Positions 25,319 through 39,419 are shown, counted from the stretch's first letter. The stretch is DNA of 64,000 bases from Albula goreensis (GCA_022829145.1 CM040743.1:25766646-25830645); one strand, 5' to 3'. Program-made: numbers and translations. Notes: generated by a model not told the origin, from the letters alone.

Positions 25319-27425
25319 GCAATCAAGCAATATTTGGGGAAAAAGATAAGACTTTGTGTGACATTCTGAAGCAAGAGCAATCCCTTGATTTTACTAAATA
25401 TTTAATTAGGAAGAATGAGGAATATTACGAAAGGCAGCAAACAAAGGCCGCAAACAAGAATTTCCCATTGAGCTGATAGTTGGCAAATAACCACAAACAA
25501 TACAAAAGGATCTCAGGTGTCTTAAAAAGGGTAAATCCAAGTATATGTGATAGCAGTCTAATAGCAATAGAAAAGGACATATTAGTTTTGTGAGGCACAC
25601 TTATTAGAGTCACGCAGCTTGACCTACTGTATTCTCATCATTCTCAAATTCGGGGGACTCTCCAATGGTGTGTGGTCAGGAATTGAATCCCAATCAGGTA
25701 TGGCCGCCTCCAGAAGTGCAGTCGCACCTTGCGCCCCTCTCTGTATTTCCATGTTTTTCCCGTCATATGAAAAAGAGGGATAATACACCCAATGCATGTG
25801 CCGAGACAAAGGGGAAAATAATAAATATGCTAAACAGCTCCTGATTTAATCTGACCACTTCTATGTAAATTAGCAAGTGCTCCAAGGTCTCAGAGGGATG
25901 TGCGCTGCCATTTCAACAAATTCATTTACTCAGGAAATTGATGGACATACGCTGTATTCAAAAACAAACAAAATATGGTTATGTGAATTAGGGGAACGAG
26001 CTGGTGGGGGTGGGTGTGGGATTTGCTGCTGATTATAGCTAACTGTATCCATGTAGATACAGCCTCCATCAGAACCACATCCAAGCGAATCTCCCCACCC
26101 CTCCCTCTCGTATATTTGGGTCGTCTGGCCTGTAATGAGAGAGATATTTTGAGAAGCTCAGGAGACGCAGTCCTGGAATAAGTAGCCTTCTCCAGAAGAA
26201 GACCAAGAAAAAAAACACATAGCCAGCTTCAACACGTTTTCACATTTCATGCAGCGGCGAGTCAAACAGAGAGGAGATGAATAGCAGGACAGATTCTGAC
26301 CATGATCGGCGCGTGCGTCTGCCTCTTGCGCTGTAAAGCCTGGTTGTGATGGCTGTAATTGCTGACATTGCGGTTCCCATCATGGTGGGCCAGGCCTTAA
26401 TCAGCCTCTGTTTGGGTATACAATCTCTGCGGGGGCAGCTGCCACTGGGAAAGATCCAAACAAACAAAAAAATAAGCAGAGGGAATGTCAGAAGCAGATG
26501 GAAATCGGTAGCGAGCTGGGGAGGCTAATTGAACTGGTTTCATGGGTCTTGCCTCACGGGAAGAACCAGGACTTTTTTTGGAACCTTGGTCACATGATCC
26601 TGCTGGAACAAGCTTTAATTTCGCAAGCTTCGCTGCTAATGTCATTGCCTTTTTTTAACAAAACTCACAACTGGAAAATTCAGCTTCTCTCTTTCCTCCT
26701 AACTTCTCATTTATTTGTTGCTGCATAGTTTATTGTACTCTCATGGTGTCATTGTTGATACTTAGTAAGAGTTTCAACTAAAATAAAACAAAACAGTTTA
26801 TCAGTTGTGTGGGTCTTAAATCAAATCATACAAGCTACGTGATGCGGTGACTTTACTAAACCAGTAAAACTGTGTTAGTATCAGTATACCTGATTTTAAT
26901 ATTGTCTTCACCCAGAATTCCTTGCCCATACATGTGTACCCCATTAAATTGACCTTTAGATAAATTAACCATGTAATTAACCTTACAATAATTAAAACCA
27001 AAGCTACAACTACGAACCACTCACACTCAATGGTCACTTTAATAAACCCCATGTTTTTTACTTGACTGGAGAATGTGGATCGTCCCTCTGTGAAAGTACT
27101 CAAAGGGCTGATGAGATGGCACGGCAGGGTAATCGGTCACCCTGAATTGCGTTTGAGGGTATGAGGGTGCTACTTGTCATTTCTGCCATGATTTTTGGAT
27201 TCCTCACGGTTTAGCGGCTCTGGTCCCACACGCCGACCACCCTGGGGCACTCTGGAGAGCCAGAGAGAGAGACAGAAAGAGAGGGAAACAGAATTAATGT
27301 ATCAGGAAAACCCAAGCTCACACTAGGGCGAGTCCCCTCCAGCCATGAATACTGCATCACGCCCCTTATGGCAATTAATTGTGTTGACTCACCTCATCCC
27401 TCTCTTATGACTGAATAACCTCCCT

Positions 27426-27471
27426 GAGACACGTGAGGTGAGACACGATTAGGACGTGAGGGGATTAGGAC
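27426..27471. repeat. Interleaved short direct repeats
   Basis: Three 8-base words each occur twice and interleave: gagacacg at 27426 and 27440, acgtgagg at 27431 and 27454, and attaggac at 27448 and 27464. This looks like local slippage duplication or a small cis-element cluster. Confidence 0.6.
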
Positions 27472-27516
27472 AGCTTCAACTAAACGTGACTCACACAAAC
27501 TTACACATACATATTT

Positions 27517-27542
27517 TATACACCAATGAGCCAAAACATTAT
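27517..27542 (+). repeat. Left terminal inverted repeat of the Tc1-like element
   Basis: Begins tatacaccaatgagcc. It pairs with 28369-28394 over 26 bases with a single mismatch (g against t in the 'gagcc/tagcc' position). Confidence 0.85.
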
Positions 27543-28368
27543 GGCCACCTGGCTAATGTGCTGTTGGTCCTCCGTGTGCCACTGCGGATCAGACTTGTTG
27601 TTCAGCACATCCAATAGATGCTTGATCAGATTGAGATCTGGAGAATATGGAAGCCAGGGTAACACCTTTGTCATGTTCCTTAAACTGTTCCCAAACAATG
27701 AGTGCAATGTGGCAAGGTGCGTTATCTTACTGAAATTGGCCTCTGCCATTGGGGAATGGCAGGATATCTGGACCCAGGGTTTCCCAGAAGACCATTTACC
27801 CGAGTACCACAGTCCCTCCACTGGCTTGTCTTCTTCCCACGGTGCATCCTGGTTCACTCACTTCCCCAGGTAAACTGCGCACATGTACTTTGCCACCCAT
27901 GTGGTGTAAAAGAAAATGGGACTCGCACCAGGCAACCTTCTTCCATTGCTCCAAGGTCCAGTTGCAATGCTTGCATGCCCATTGTAGGCACTTTCAGTGG
28001 TGGACAGGGGACAGCATGGGTACTCAGCACGCAGCAGGTTGCAATGCACTGTGTGTTCCTCCCATAACCATCATTAACATTTTCAGCTAATTCTGCCACA
28101 ATAGCCCTTCTGTCTGTTCAGATCAGGCAGGATATCCTTCATTTCCCTTGTGCATCAACACCTTGTAGCCAGTTTGTGGTTTGTCCCTCCTTGGGCCACT
28201 GTTGGTGGGTACTCACCACTGCTGACAGGGAGCACCTCACAGGCCTTGCCGTTTCAGAGCTGCTGCTACCCAGTCGCCTAGCCATATCCCAGTCTAATAT
28301 ATCCCAGACCATGGCATGCACCGTTGTTATGAGATAATTAATGTTATTCGCTTCATCTGTGACTGGTC

Positions 28369-28394
28369 ATAATGTTTTGGCTAATTGGTGTATA
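28369..28394 (-). repeat. Right terminal inverted repeat of the Tc1-like element
   Basis: Read on the minus strand it begins tatacaccaattagcc, mirroring the left terminus. Beyond it the plus strand continues as AT-rich unique DNA. Confidence 0.85.
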
Positions 28395-29077
28395 TGCTTT
28401 ACATATATAAATAAAACTATGTACAATGTCTAATATTTCAATATGACTTTAATGATAATAATGAGATTGTGTGTTAGAAATATACATATTGTATATAATT
28501 GAGTGTGTGTGTCAGTCATATGTGCCTTTGATTTGCAGATTATGACATACTGTATATAGCCTTAGATGCATACTTTTTAACTACTATACATATAAATGGG
28601 TACATACATACACATTTTATACATCATCGCGAAAAGAAAAAGAAAGACAGAGATATTGATACAAACAGATAGACCCAGATTCTACTGCAAGTTCCAAATG
28701 CAGAATGTTGCATTCTGCCTTAGTGATTCTTCCAGGACACTGAACTAGATATTTCACTTATTATCCATTACATGGCCTCAATGAAGCATGCAGAGCACCC
28801 ACCTCCTTCCATCTCTCACAGCGCACCTGAGCCTGTGAGAAATCCAGGCCTTCAAGTGAGGAGAGTGCTCCAAAATACAGCCAAACTTTCACGCCTTCTT
28901 ATTTATCCTTATTTTAATCTTTGTGTTTATTTTCTCAGCAGACCCTCCGTGACTTCTAAATCCTAAAATTGTTTTAAACAGCTGGATAGTTCCTGAGGGA
29001 TTTCAGGTCAAATACCTCACACAAGATAAAAACTGCAAGCCCCACCTTCCTTGGCCAACCAACCACCCATCCTAACC

Positions 29078-29110
<33 letters not shown>

Positions 29111-30659
29111 ACCCACCCACCTCCCAACCTCAGCCCTGAACTTTCATATCCCAAGTGCCCCTATACTGCCCCAGGGAGTGAAAAATGACAAAATAAGAAA
29201 AAGTTTCAAAGAGGACAATGAGTGAAAAAGGAGAATTACAAGTATTTCATGGGAATGCATAGTATGGTAAAATATCCTGGTGTGAAAATTGTCTACTTAA
29301 AAAAATGTAAAAAAAAAAAAAAATCATTCAAAGCACAATTGGTTGTAATGGGTTTGTATCCTTGCATCCTGGGGACGGCGATCAGCAATGTGTTTCGCTT
29401 GACAGAACACAGGAAAGATTAGTCCCACATCCTGTCCTGAAAACAAGGGCATAGGAAAAAACAAATATAAGCAAAACCTCTCAGTGCCGTCACCTTAAAT
29501 GACTCAGAATGACTTCCATCCTTTTTCCCACAGTGTTTACTGCAAGAGGAGACCGCATGCGTCTGAAGAAAACAGACTGATCAACAGTCCAAACCAGCAA
29601 GACAACACTAAAAACAACAGAAAAACAAGCCAGCACAGGGAAAAGCGTTCTGGTAGATTTGTGCCAGTCATCATTTAAACTAAAGAGCCTTCGTCTGATA
29701 AAAGCATGCTGACGCAAACAGAGACTGCAAAAGCCCAGTCACTTATTACTGACAAACATGAAGAAAAAAAAAAAGTCCATTGAGTTGTAAAGTCCTTTAA
29801 TTAAAGGCTCAGCATCATTATGGTTTCCATTTGAGCCCAATGATTGTTCTTGTTTCAGCGTAAACTGCGGAGCATTTTACGGATATTTGAACGAAAAAAA
29901 AATCGCACTACCAAAGTTGTAAAGTACCCAGACCTCTCACGCAGGCACGGGGTGTTCTTTCATGGTCGCTGCTGAATGAATAAACCAGGCGTTGCCTCGT
30001 TAGACTCAAGCCTCAGACTTCTTGTCTTCCACTAAATCACCCAAAAGTCATCCGCAGCACTGTGGTGTCAGCATGAATTGGTGCTTACCCTACCATTTAC
30101 AAAGCATGGAGGGCCATTCACTGCTGGAGGAATTCACTTATAATTTCACTTATGATTTATCTGAATTTAAAATTGTGCATATTTTTATTTGATTTATTCA
30201 AGAGTTTCATGCTTCAGCTGATAAAGGTCAAGGACAAACACCATAAAAGACCTGATATCAGTAATGAAGAGGGGAAAAAAGGGACAGAGATACTTCCGTA
30301 TAAAAACGCACTTCTGCATCTATCTATAAATTAATTGCCACTGTAATGCCACACTACATAACTTCAGTTGTGTCATAAAGGAGTAGTAACCAGGCACAAA
30401 GTCCAGCGGTGATGACACATTACGAATGATGATCACTTTTCCAAAATGTATGGAATTTTGCGTTATGGAAAAAAAAAAAAAAAAGATTTGGCTCACTGGG
30501 AATAGACAATCCACAACAAAATAAACACACAGATAATATGAACAGCTGACGAAATGCAGAGATCAGACATTATCTAAACCAATCAAACAGTGGCACCTGT
30601 ATTTATGAACCTGGCACAATCCACTCTTGTTCTTCTTCTGTCTATCATCAGCATGAAGG
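28395..30659. other. Gene-free stretch
   Basis: AT-rich with a (CA)n/(CCCA)n tract at 29079-29121 and an A run at 29309-29323. The minus frame at 29490-29717 is open for 75 codons and includes a hydrophobic stretch, but it has no recognisable family or flanking splice context. Confidence 0.45.
29079..29121. repeat. (CA)n and (CCCA)n microsatellite
   Basis: About 28 bases of CA units grading into CCCA units; the flank on both sides is C-rich. Confidence 0.9.
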
Positions 30660-30795
30660 AAGTGTGCCAGGATCTAGGAACGTGAACTCATTACCACAAG
30701 GTTGCAGGTTCAATGGAAATTAAAGTTGCATCCCCATGCGGCATAGTCGAATTGCTCTTACATATACCTAAATCAAGCTTCACATTTTGACATGA
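30660..30795 (+). mobile_element. tRNA-derived SINE fragment, degenerate
   Basis: The plus strand shows a tRNA-like head: an A-box-like taggaacgtgaactc near 30674-30688, then accacaaggttgcagg and the B-box-like ggttcaa at 30708-30714. The following 60 bases resemble the tRNA-unrelated body of common fish SINEs. A better preserved relative is at 53635-53760 on the other strand. The copy is too diverged to be transcribed by Pol III with confidence. Confidence 0.5.
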
Positions 30796-33700
30796 ATCCA
30801 ACTATCACTGATATGAATCTATGAGCTCTCATAATAAACAGATCCGTTCCAATTCCCAGCGTTTCTGAACCATTTTAATAAAGCAGAAAATGTGTTTAGG
30901 AACAGATAATCCTTCAAGAATCCTTTACAGCATTTTAAATACATTTGGCTGTTTAAACAACCAAACATTCAATCAGTGAATAGAGGTTCCTCAATATTTC
31001 TACCCAGCAGACTAGATATATAACAAGCTCTCCATATTGTAACCACAATGTCAAAGCAGCAGTGTGAGAGCACTATATGTTAGCTGTGACTAATATCTTG
31101 AGGTCTTCACAGACCTTCAAAACATTAGTAAGACTGTACGAAAATCAGGAATTGAAACCTCGGAAAACAAACTGTGGCTGAATTCGCAGCCACATGTGTG
31201 GTAGTCGTAATATCACTGAGAAGATTAGCGGTGCCAGTCAGCTCCATCCCTGTGTGTGTACCCCCGCACTTGATACAAAGCCTCATACTGCCAGGAAATA
31301 TTAATCTCCCAAAACAAATTTCACAAAATGTCTTTCATTATTACCTTCAAACAAACCCTTCCCTGTCATAACTGGTTTGTTTGAGATTAAGGTGTGTGGC
31401 ACAATCGCACACTGTGCACCTGGAAGGTGTCTGGATGGAACAGTGCCACCCTGTATGTGACCACTGTCATAGGGAAAGGGCAGCAGAGAGTGAGATGGGA
31501 ACTCTTTTGGTGAGAAAAATATGAACCGTGGTCACTGGACCGTGGCACCATTTTATAAATCCCCTTGGCAGGTCCTCAAAATCCCCTCAAGAGCAAAGAG
31601 GAAGACTGGGGATATGACGTACTTGGCTGTATAAACTTTGCACCCCACACTTCAGTAGGCTGGACTTTGTGTACCGCTAAGAGAAAAATTTTGGCCTGCA
31701 TCACAGTGCGTTTTGTTTAGCTTTTAGTTAACCTCATGGGCCTCCACAGCCAATGACCAGGGTATGACTCAAGAGCAAACATGACTTGTTTTTCCTGACC
31801 CTTTAAAGAGCCAAAAAATCTGCTGTTCTCATGTTGAAGGCTCAATGCTATTGTTAAACAATGTACATAACAATGTAGGAATGGGATAGTGACATAATTG
31901 ATTATAGGACTGAAATTGTCATTGGAATGTGCTAAGGTTAATACAAACTCATGAATGCTGGTTGTTCTATGCACTGTGCTCAGAGAAGCCAGCAAGACAC
32001 ACTTAAAAAATAACCTACATGAAACCACCAAACAAACATGATTTTTTTTTTTGCTCAACTACATTGGGGCAACTGTAATGTTTTGAATTGGAGTGCCCAC
32101 ATTAAGGCTCTGAAAGCTTACCCATTCTACAGAGATCACAGTACACAAACTTAATGCTGAAACTGAAACTCTGTGGCTGTGGAGTATAAAATATAACTAG
32201 ATCTTGACTCCGTTTGCTCACAGTGCATGTGAAAAACGTGCAACATCACACCAATTGAACATAGCCTAGGACAACGGGTGCATTCATCAAAAACTCTAAC
32301 AGATCGAGTATGTGACAATAGCCAACCAATTGTGAAAATGGTGAAGATGGTATGGAAAGGGGAAAAAAAAAAAACACAATACATACAGGCAAATTACATC
32401 AACAGGCAATATGTGATAGCATGACCAGCTTGTTCATGATATATATTATGCATATAAATAAAACCTATTCCCACTTGCTTGGGGGATACGAACGTGTAGC
32501 CAGCGCATATGTATGCCTGGGTTGGCACAGCTCTGGAATTGATGGGGAGAGGGAAGCGCACATGGTTCCTCATGGCTGAATTAACACCGATTGCACACAT
32601 TTTGCCCGAGGTGCAGTAAACTCTCTCATACAGCCTGGCTGCTGTGATCCTAAACATATCATATCAGCTGTCAGAACACTCCATCCTCCCCCCTAGATAT
32701 TACAAGAAACACACACGCACAAGCAAAAATACAACATATGCGTCATACCGCACACTCTCCACATAAGATCTTGTGCCTTTGAGCCTAAGGATTACAAATA
32801 TCTATTTTCATGGAATTGAATAAAATGCAAAAAATATATAAAAGACTAAATAAACACCCACAGTAGTGTCACTCACTGCAATGAAACGCTGGTAAAGATT
32901 TGAACATTATGGATTTAACGGTAATGAAAAACAAAAATCCAGTAAAGGCTACCTGTGCTATCATTGTCTATGGTGTACAGTGTTCTGTATAATACTTTTA
33001 TTAAAAATAAAATTTACTGTTTGATATTTCTTAGTCTCTTGAAAGTAACAGCTTTTTTTGCCTTTTAATAGTTATTTTATGATTAAGCTATCAAATAATT
33101 TGTTTAAAAGACCACATATGTTATGGATTATGGAAGTAATCAGCAGTTTTTTCAAAACGCTTGTACACAAAAACCTGATTCATGGTTGCGGATTGATACA
33201 GCGGGATGGGAATTTGAACTGAAGGCAATCCAAAAGTCAAAGGTCAGATGGGAGTACCCACACAGTGAACTGGTTTAGAGACATTAAGACCCACTGACAC
33301 TGAGCTGATACAGCACAGAGTTTGGGGTGGGGGGGGGCTGTCCTGGCTATCGCAGCATCCAGAGACAAATGGGGTAGTGTCCCCTCCCCCCACTGATTAC
33401 TCACCCACCAGCTACACCCCACTGTCTCTCAGTGTGGGAAGAGCACTGATAGTACTCCCTTAGGCCTGTCCTGCTGTGGCAACCATCAGGACAGCACAGC
33501 AACTCCTTATCTGGCCCCAGAGGGCCTCTACCCCTGCAGAAGGTGAAAGCTGGCCTGTCTTTCCCTTAAACAACCTCTTTCAAGTAGGCCTGGTGTGTCC
33601 TTGGAGATTTACAGTGCTCTGGATATTTTATATCAGCAACAAAAACTATTGACAACACCCAAATGACCAATCATATATGAGGGGAAACTTTCAGAAGTCA

Positions 33701-36700
33701 AAATTTCCACTCAAAGACGGGAGTCGCAGTTACTGTAAGGTTTGGTCAATTAGATGGAATACTTAATCTGTCTCATTTGCAAAATCTCCAACCTGTTTTA
33801 GCTCCTTCACCCCAAGTATACATATGCATAAACAGATTTTACCATGTATCAAGAGGAAAGCTGCAAAGAGACGTAGTCGCCGCAAATTCTGTCTTAATAG
33901 GGATGTCATTACCACGTAAATACTGAGATGTTTTAGCATCTGCTTTTATGCCTCAAAAGTAGTCACAATCCTTAAGTAAATCTGGCCTGAGTGTAGTACA
34001 ATCTAGAAGGCTTTGGGCTAGCAGTAGGATATCTTTTAGGGTTAAATGTGTAAAACATTCCCATAAAAGCAGGACATTTCTCATAGTATTGCATCATAGT
34101 ATGATTAAGAGAAGCTGGCACCCTCTCATAATGAATACTTTTATAGGCCATGATGAGTAACAGAATGTTTGTTTTTATCTGTTTCTGCTAATGCTGACTA
34201 ACATACACTCCCATTCTCACTTCCTGGACCTAAGCCTGTAAATCCATTTCAGTTACTCTTTCAGATTTCTAATAAAGACACTTAGGGGCCCATTTAAAAG
34301 TTTAAAGGAATAATTTGATGAAAAACATAATGAACTGCTAAACGTTCCTTGCACAGGAATGAAAAATGATACTGTGTATTTCCTAAACATTTTTATTCTT
34401 TTAAAAGATGCTTGTGACTTCACTGGGTGAATTCAAAGAAAGAACAGTAAATCTTAAAGAGCTGTCAAGGTATGAAATATTCTTAACCTTTCTTTGAGAA
34501 ATCATGTTTTTGGGCAGAAAGCTCAGACTGACAACATCAACCTTCCATATCAAAACAAGCAAGTGAATGACTTCAGATAGGAGAACTATTGCTGTATACA
34601 CAAAGCTATTTTTGGAATGGGTGTCATTGCGAGATATTGCCCATATCTTGTTGATCTTATCATGGTGGCTTTATTTCACCCTTCTGTACTGGAGTTGTGA
34701 GAAAGAAAAATCTGAGAAAATATTGAAGAAACTCAACACCTCCATGATCACCTGTCAGGAAAGAGAGTCCTATTTCACACTTGGTCCATTCATTTGACCT
34801 GTTTTCAGTATGTTAGATTGGATTTCCACCCACTCAAGTCTATACATACATCTTCTTTTTCCCCTAAGAGAATTGTTGCTGTGAGTTATTTCAAATGACT
34901 TTTCTAAAACCAAGTTGTACCTGAAAGATGTTACTGATACTGAATCCATGTCATAGGTACATGTGGTCCAAACATTCATTAATCATTAGTATGTTCAACA
35001 TATGATTATGATTTCCTTTGTCTTATTCAATATATCCTACACACATACAATGATTACAAGCAGAGAGACAAGTAGCAGGCTGGCCTGTTAATCTCAATGG
35101 TTTGTTCCTCTAACTACCTATTCAGCAAATGCTTCATATGAACATGGAATTCCAGATAGCTAAATTTTAAGATGCAGTAAATATTTTAATTGCACTACAA
35201 GTCCAGCCTGAAGAGCCAAGTTTAGTTTTCACAGAACTCAAATGTTACTTATATGATTTAAAGCAACATTGGCAAAACATCTATGAATGTAGTTTTGACA
35301 GGCCACCTATGTACCCATTCCATTTTACTCCAGGGCCCAAACTGGCCTATCTTAGTTGTGCCCTGTGCTACTTCTCCAAGCATACCCCAAAGAAATCATT
35401 CCCTCCACTGGGAGCAGTTCCAGTGCAATCCCAGAATTCTTTGTACCATTTCTGTTCCATCCAATCAGAATGGTCCTGTGGCCCTGAGCTCAGAAACTGT
35501 ATTACAGGCCAGGCCTGAGGACAGGGATAAATCTGTGAGTGAAATCCAATCCACCACAAGTCATCACACAAAAGTGGTGCCTACAGACATCTGCCTGGCC
35601 TCCAGCTAAAGTCACAGTCCTTATTGAGTGTTCAAATGAATCTGGCTCCAGCCCACACTTAGAGGTAATCATGCTTATTGGAGTGCTTGGATGAGGGTAT
35701 AAGGCAAGAGTGGTGGTGGTCTGCATGTCTACAGCTATGCTCTGTGTGTGTTCTGGCACAGAGTACAGTGCAAAGAAAAAAAAAAACTGTTGAGGCCATC
35801 CAAAAGAAAAATCAGCTTGTATTATTGTATTGTTCTTATGACCTCCAGTGGCTACTAAATTTCAAGAGTGATTCCCACACTGTGATACACATTACACTTC
35901 CCACCCCCAGAAGACTGTAAAATGCTCAGAAGATATTTTAGATACATTTTAGCATGACACCAAAAATATAATCAAATAATTGTGGGCTTGTATTGAACAG
36001 AGAGCTTCAGTTTCCACTATGGGCCAGTGACCAAAACAGAGTGCCAACAAATAATTTAAACAGAAATGTTCTTATTCAGGATTTCTTTTTGATTTGCATT
36101 GTCCAAATACAGTGAATTGTGCACAGTTAACTCAGAAACATGAGCATGCCAGCTTGTTAAATGTTGCTGCAGTCTTGTGAGTTTACATAATATTGAAAGA
36201 GCGCCACAATTCCATGTGTGTGACTTTTGAAAGTCAATTTACAATTTTGTCATACATGCCTAGCAGCCTTAGACATTATACACTAAAAATTAAAGTTAGT
36301 CAAGTTTGTAGAATGGTAAGACTTTCACTAACGCAAAATAGAGGACCTAAATGCACATTTAGGCAAACAGATACTTGAAACACTCATATTACTTGCAGTA
36401 AAGAAACAGATTAATCATTCAAGCCAAACTTCCAAAACAAAGCCATTTGGAAACACCTGCCTTGCAAAGACACATGGCTGATTTGAGATGAAAGAGGATG
36501 TGTTTCAATTCAGAGCCCAGTGACAGTATATATCCACTTACAGGGTGCTTTCTTATCTCCTTTAGCTATATGTTACCATTGTTATCGGGCCAGACTTAAT
36601 AATGCTCTTGCTTGAAGTAGGGTAAGTACATCTTACATCTACATCTCCCAATGTTGGGTACAGAGCATGAGCGTTTGTCAGTCCGTCGTCAGTCTTCGGG

Positions 36701-38446
36701 GAGGTAAGAGTTAAGCTTGTGTTTACTCTACTGCTCCAGCTTCTCCAGAGAGAGCCTGGTGTTTGGACAGAAATTAGGTCGTTTAGATCTCACTTTCACG
36801 AAGCAAAACACTCTGCAACTGGGAATGATACCATGTCAACTTTAAACAGGAAACTGACAGACTGTGCATTTAACTTAAATATTCTGCGTACTTGCTACAG
36901 CTTCCACATAAATTTGTTCTGGGAGAGCATTTCAAAGGGTCCATGGAAGAGAAATTGTCTATTTACCACACTGTGCTCAGCACAGACTCAGCATGGGCTT
37001 TCTGTTTTAATAACCCCAGGAAGTAGTGCCTCACCCTGGCTTAGCTCAGGCTTTGGGGATTTTCAGTTATTCACATCAAAATTGCTGCAGCTGCCTCAGA
37101 CCTGAGAAACATCATTAATACTGGTGGGGGGCCATGTATTTAGACAAAAGGTGCATAATAACCAAGGCCAATTTTAAGAAAGGGGGTAGAAACAGGGAGA
37201 GAGGTGCTGGGATGCTGAAACTGGAAAGTAAAGAAGCATAGAATTTCTCACTTTAGCTGTGTTTAAACATAATTAGACCTTGGTAATTGCTTTATGCAAA
37301 ATATTACCAAACATCAATCCTGATAAACCATCAAACAGCAATCCTGAAAAACACTGGTTTAACTGTATAGGAAGGTGAAAACTGTCACAAAGACGAGAGG
37401 CGATTGGAAAGCATTTGACACCAGGGACCTTCCCAAACCTCAGGAGGCTGAAGGCAGATGTCACAAAACATCAAAATCAGGCCAGACACCACACAGCAAT
37501 AATGCACATGATATTAAGCCTACCCTCCCCTCATAAGTCACAATATTCTGCTGGCTGATATGAACCAGACTATATGCCTCTGACTCACTGTAACAACCCT
37601 GGAGACCAAAGGATAGAGGGGATTTGAGCAGTCAATAGTCACTCTCACAACAACACTGGTCTGGGACTGATCTTAAATAGTGCATGAATAGGTACCTTCA
37701 GGGCTTAACAAAACATTCAAATAAGCTATTTGCTTGGGGATCACCGTATTCAGGACAAGCTGTAGAGTTAGATGTTTACTGAAGCACTCAAGCTACAAGA
37801 GCAGTGCTCATCCTGGAAACCACACCTCAAACCGTGTGGTTTCAACATTTAAAATGTTCAACTCCTCTGTGTGAATTTGAATTAATGTGCTTACAATTGT
37901 CTAGACATATAAAGGTAGTAGTCTGAGATGTCAATGTTGAATTTCAGCCCAAATTACAACTCACAGAATATTAATTGAATAATCAGTCTTTTTTTGTAAC
38001 ACGCCAAAAGATGCAACATCTCTTTTTTGAACAGGAAGAGGATACCAACTAGAATACCTTTTCATGAACTAAGAGATCAAGAGTCTCATATTTGCTCAGA
38101 TGAGGACTTCCTATTTATTCAATTTTATTTGAAGGTGTCGGGGTCATGCATGCATGTATATTTGGACAGGCAGTAGTGTGTGATGTGTGGTGCAGAGCTA
38201 CATGAAATCACTATAATCTAGAGTGGCGATTCATGTTTAATCACCTGATCCAAAACCCTTGTTGAGGGGCTATCCGGTGAACTGTGAGGAAGAAATTGCA
38301 CTTATTAGATTACACACGATTAAATTTTAATGGTTATGATTTGAATCATTACACAACAGAGGGACCCAAGGCAATGAAGAAAACAAGGTGATTGTGAATG
38401 AGCGATGCTTTAATGTCTACGGAGAGACACAAATATGCCCAGAAAA
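30796..38446. other. Gene-free stretch
   Basis: No exon, RNA gene or transposon was recognised. Local features are A runs (30471-30484, 32363-32374), a G9 run at about 33331-33339 and single octamer motifs such as 36092-36099. Open frames of 60-128 codons (for example 36719-37105 on the plus strand) have no domain resemblance. Confidence 0.45.
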
Positions 38447-38489
38447 AAAACACAAACACACAAACACACACACACACACAAACACAAAC
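38447..38489. repeat. (CA)n/(CAAA)n microsatellite
   Basis: Mixed CA and CAAA units; the flanking A8 run at about 38442-38449 is continuous with it. Confidence 0.85.
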
Positions 38490-38654
38490 GACCCAGAATA
38501 ATGTTCTTAAATCAAGATGCTTTTTAAAAACAGAAACTTATTTCATGAACCATGGTTGATGGCCAGTAATATGGAGCACATAATATTCTCCATACCACCC
38601 TGGTGTTCAAAGCCCTTTTTGAATTTCTCAGCATCAGTGCGACCTCTCAGCAAA

Positions 38655-38715
38655 GTCAAATCACATTGTACATTTGTTTAACAGATACCCTTACCCTGAG
38701 CAAACTGTACTACTT
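38655..38715 (+). mobile_element. Fragment of a widespread fish SINE core/tail
   Basis: The segment around tttgtttaacagatacc, followed by cttaccctgagcaaactgta, resembles the common fish motif 'tttagcagacgcttttatcc' plus 'agagcgacttac'. That motif recurs in SINE and other short repeats. It is only about 60 bases, so the family cannot be fixed. Confidence 0.4.
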
Positions 38716-39419
38716 TCATGGAGTGCAATCAATTTCTACATTCAAACATTGCATTGTCTGGTGCTGAATGCTCGAATCAAAAGTCCACATTGACAGCCTC
38801 GCTGCTCATATCAAAATAAATAAAGAAAAGACCAGTGTCTCAGAACAGACATCTGAATGTCTACATGCCCCTGTGCTGCCCACAGGAATATATATAGTTA
38901 TTGCAGTCTCATGAATTCTGATATTAGCTCAGTATTCTCAGTATTGAGTATAGTCCCCAAAGGAGACCTTTCCACAACACCGCACATGATAAGAGGCTAT
39001 TACAGTACCTGAAGGTATTCCAAGCCACCCATATAACACCTATTAGTTCACAAGTATCTAAACGTGATAATGCAATTTCCCATTTAAGCACACTAAGGGT
39101 ATTTCTCTGAAGAGTTATTACCAGTCGGCCCTATCATTATTGTACACTTATGTATCAGTAGGAGCTTCAAATTATTTCTAGTTCCCTCTCCACACAAAAG
39201 ACCCCCAGCAGGCCTACTGTACAAGGTTAATATGTTTTCATTTAGTATATATAACACCCAATGCCGGATGTAAAAATATGCACAAACTGATTCTGTTGAC
39301 AACCACTCTGTTTAAGAAAATAAAGGGAAAAAAATATGACCATGAGAACAATGTCAAATATTTACATGAATTTGAAAACTAATACAGATGCTTGTCATTA
39401 TGTTTTGTTTGAAATGAGC

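Larger units (their letters stand above)
20111..27425. other. Gene-free stretch with candidate regulatory blocks
   Basis: No coding exon was recognised in 7.3 kb. A poly-T run lies at about 20599-20615 and a short (GT)n-G7 tract at 21355-21376. Sections around 21400-21500, 22000-22200, 24480-24840 and 25280-25320 have mixed composition with transcription-factor-like motifs rather than simple AT-rich drift, and could be conserved non-coding elements. Small open frames here show no family resemblance. Confidence 0.45.
27517..28394 (-). mobile_element. Tc1-like DNA transposon, both termini present, transposase decayed
   Basis: The element is bounded by 26-base inverted termini at 27517-27542 and 28369-28394 with one mismatch. 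The outer TATA matches TA target-site use. The minus strand encodes a broken Tc1/IS630-type transposase: RLQWACKHCNWTLEQWKKVA-like and HFLLHHMGGKVHV pieces near 28000-27880, then PYSPDLNLIKHLLDVLN near 27650-27600. The last resembles the usual SPDLNPIEHLWDVL block that holds the final catalytic acidic residue. Here the E of that block is replaced by K. At about 880 bases it is shorter than a complete 1.2-1.5 kb element, so internal sequence is lost. It is certainly inactive. Confidence 0.85.

Noticed and set aside
25631..25800. Possible minus-strand SINE with gattcaattcc B box
   Set aside because: There is no matching A box at the right distance and no recognisable body.
27516..28099. Several plus-strand frames of 113-121 codons
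   Set aside because: They are antisense shadows of the decayed Tc1-like transposase.
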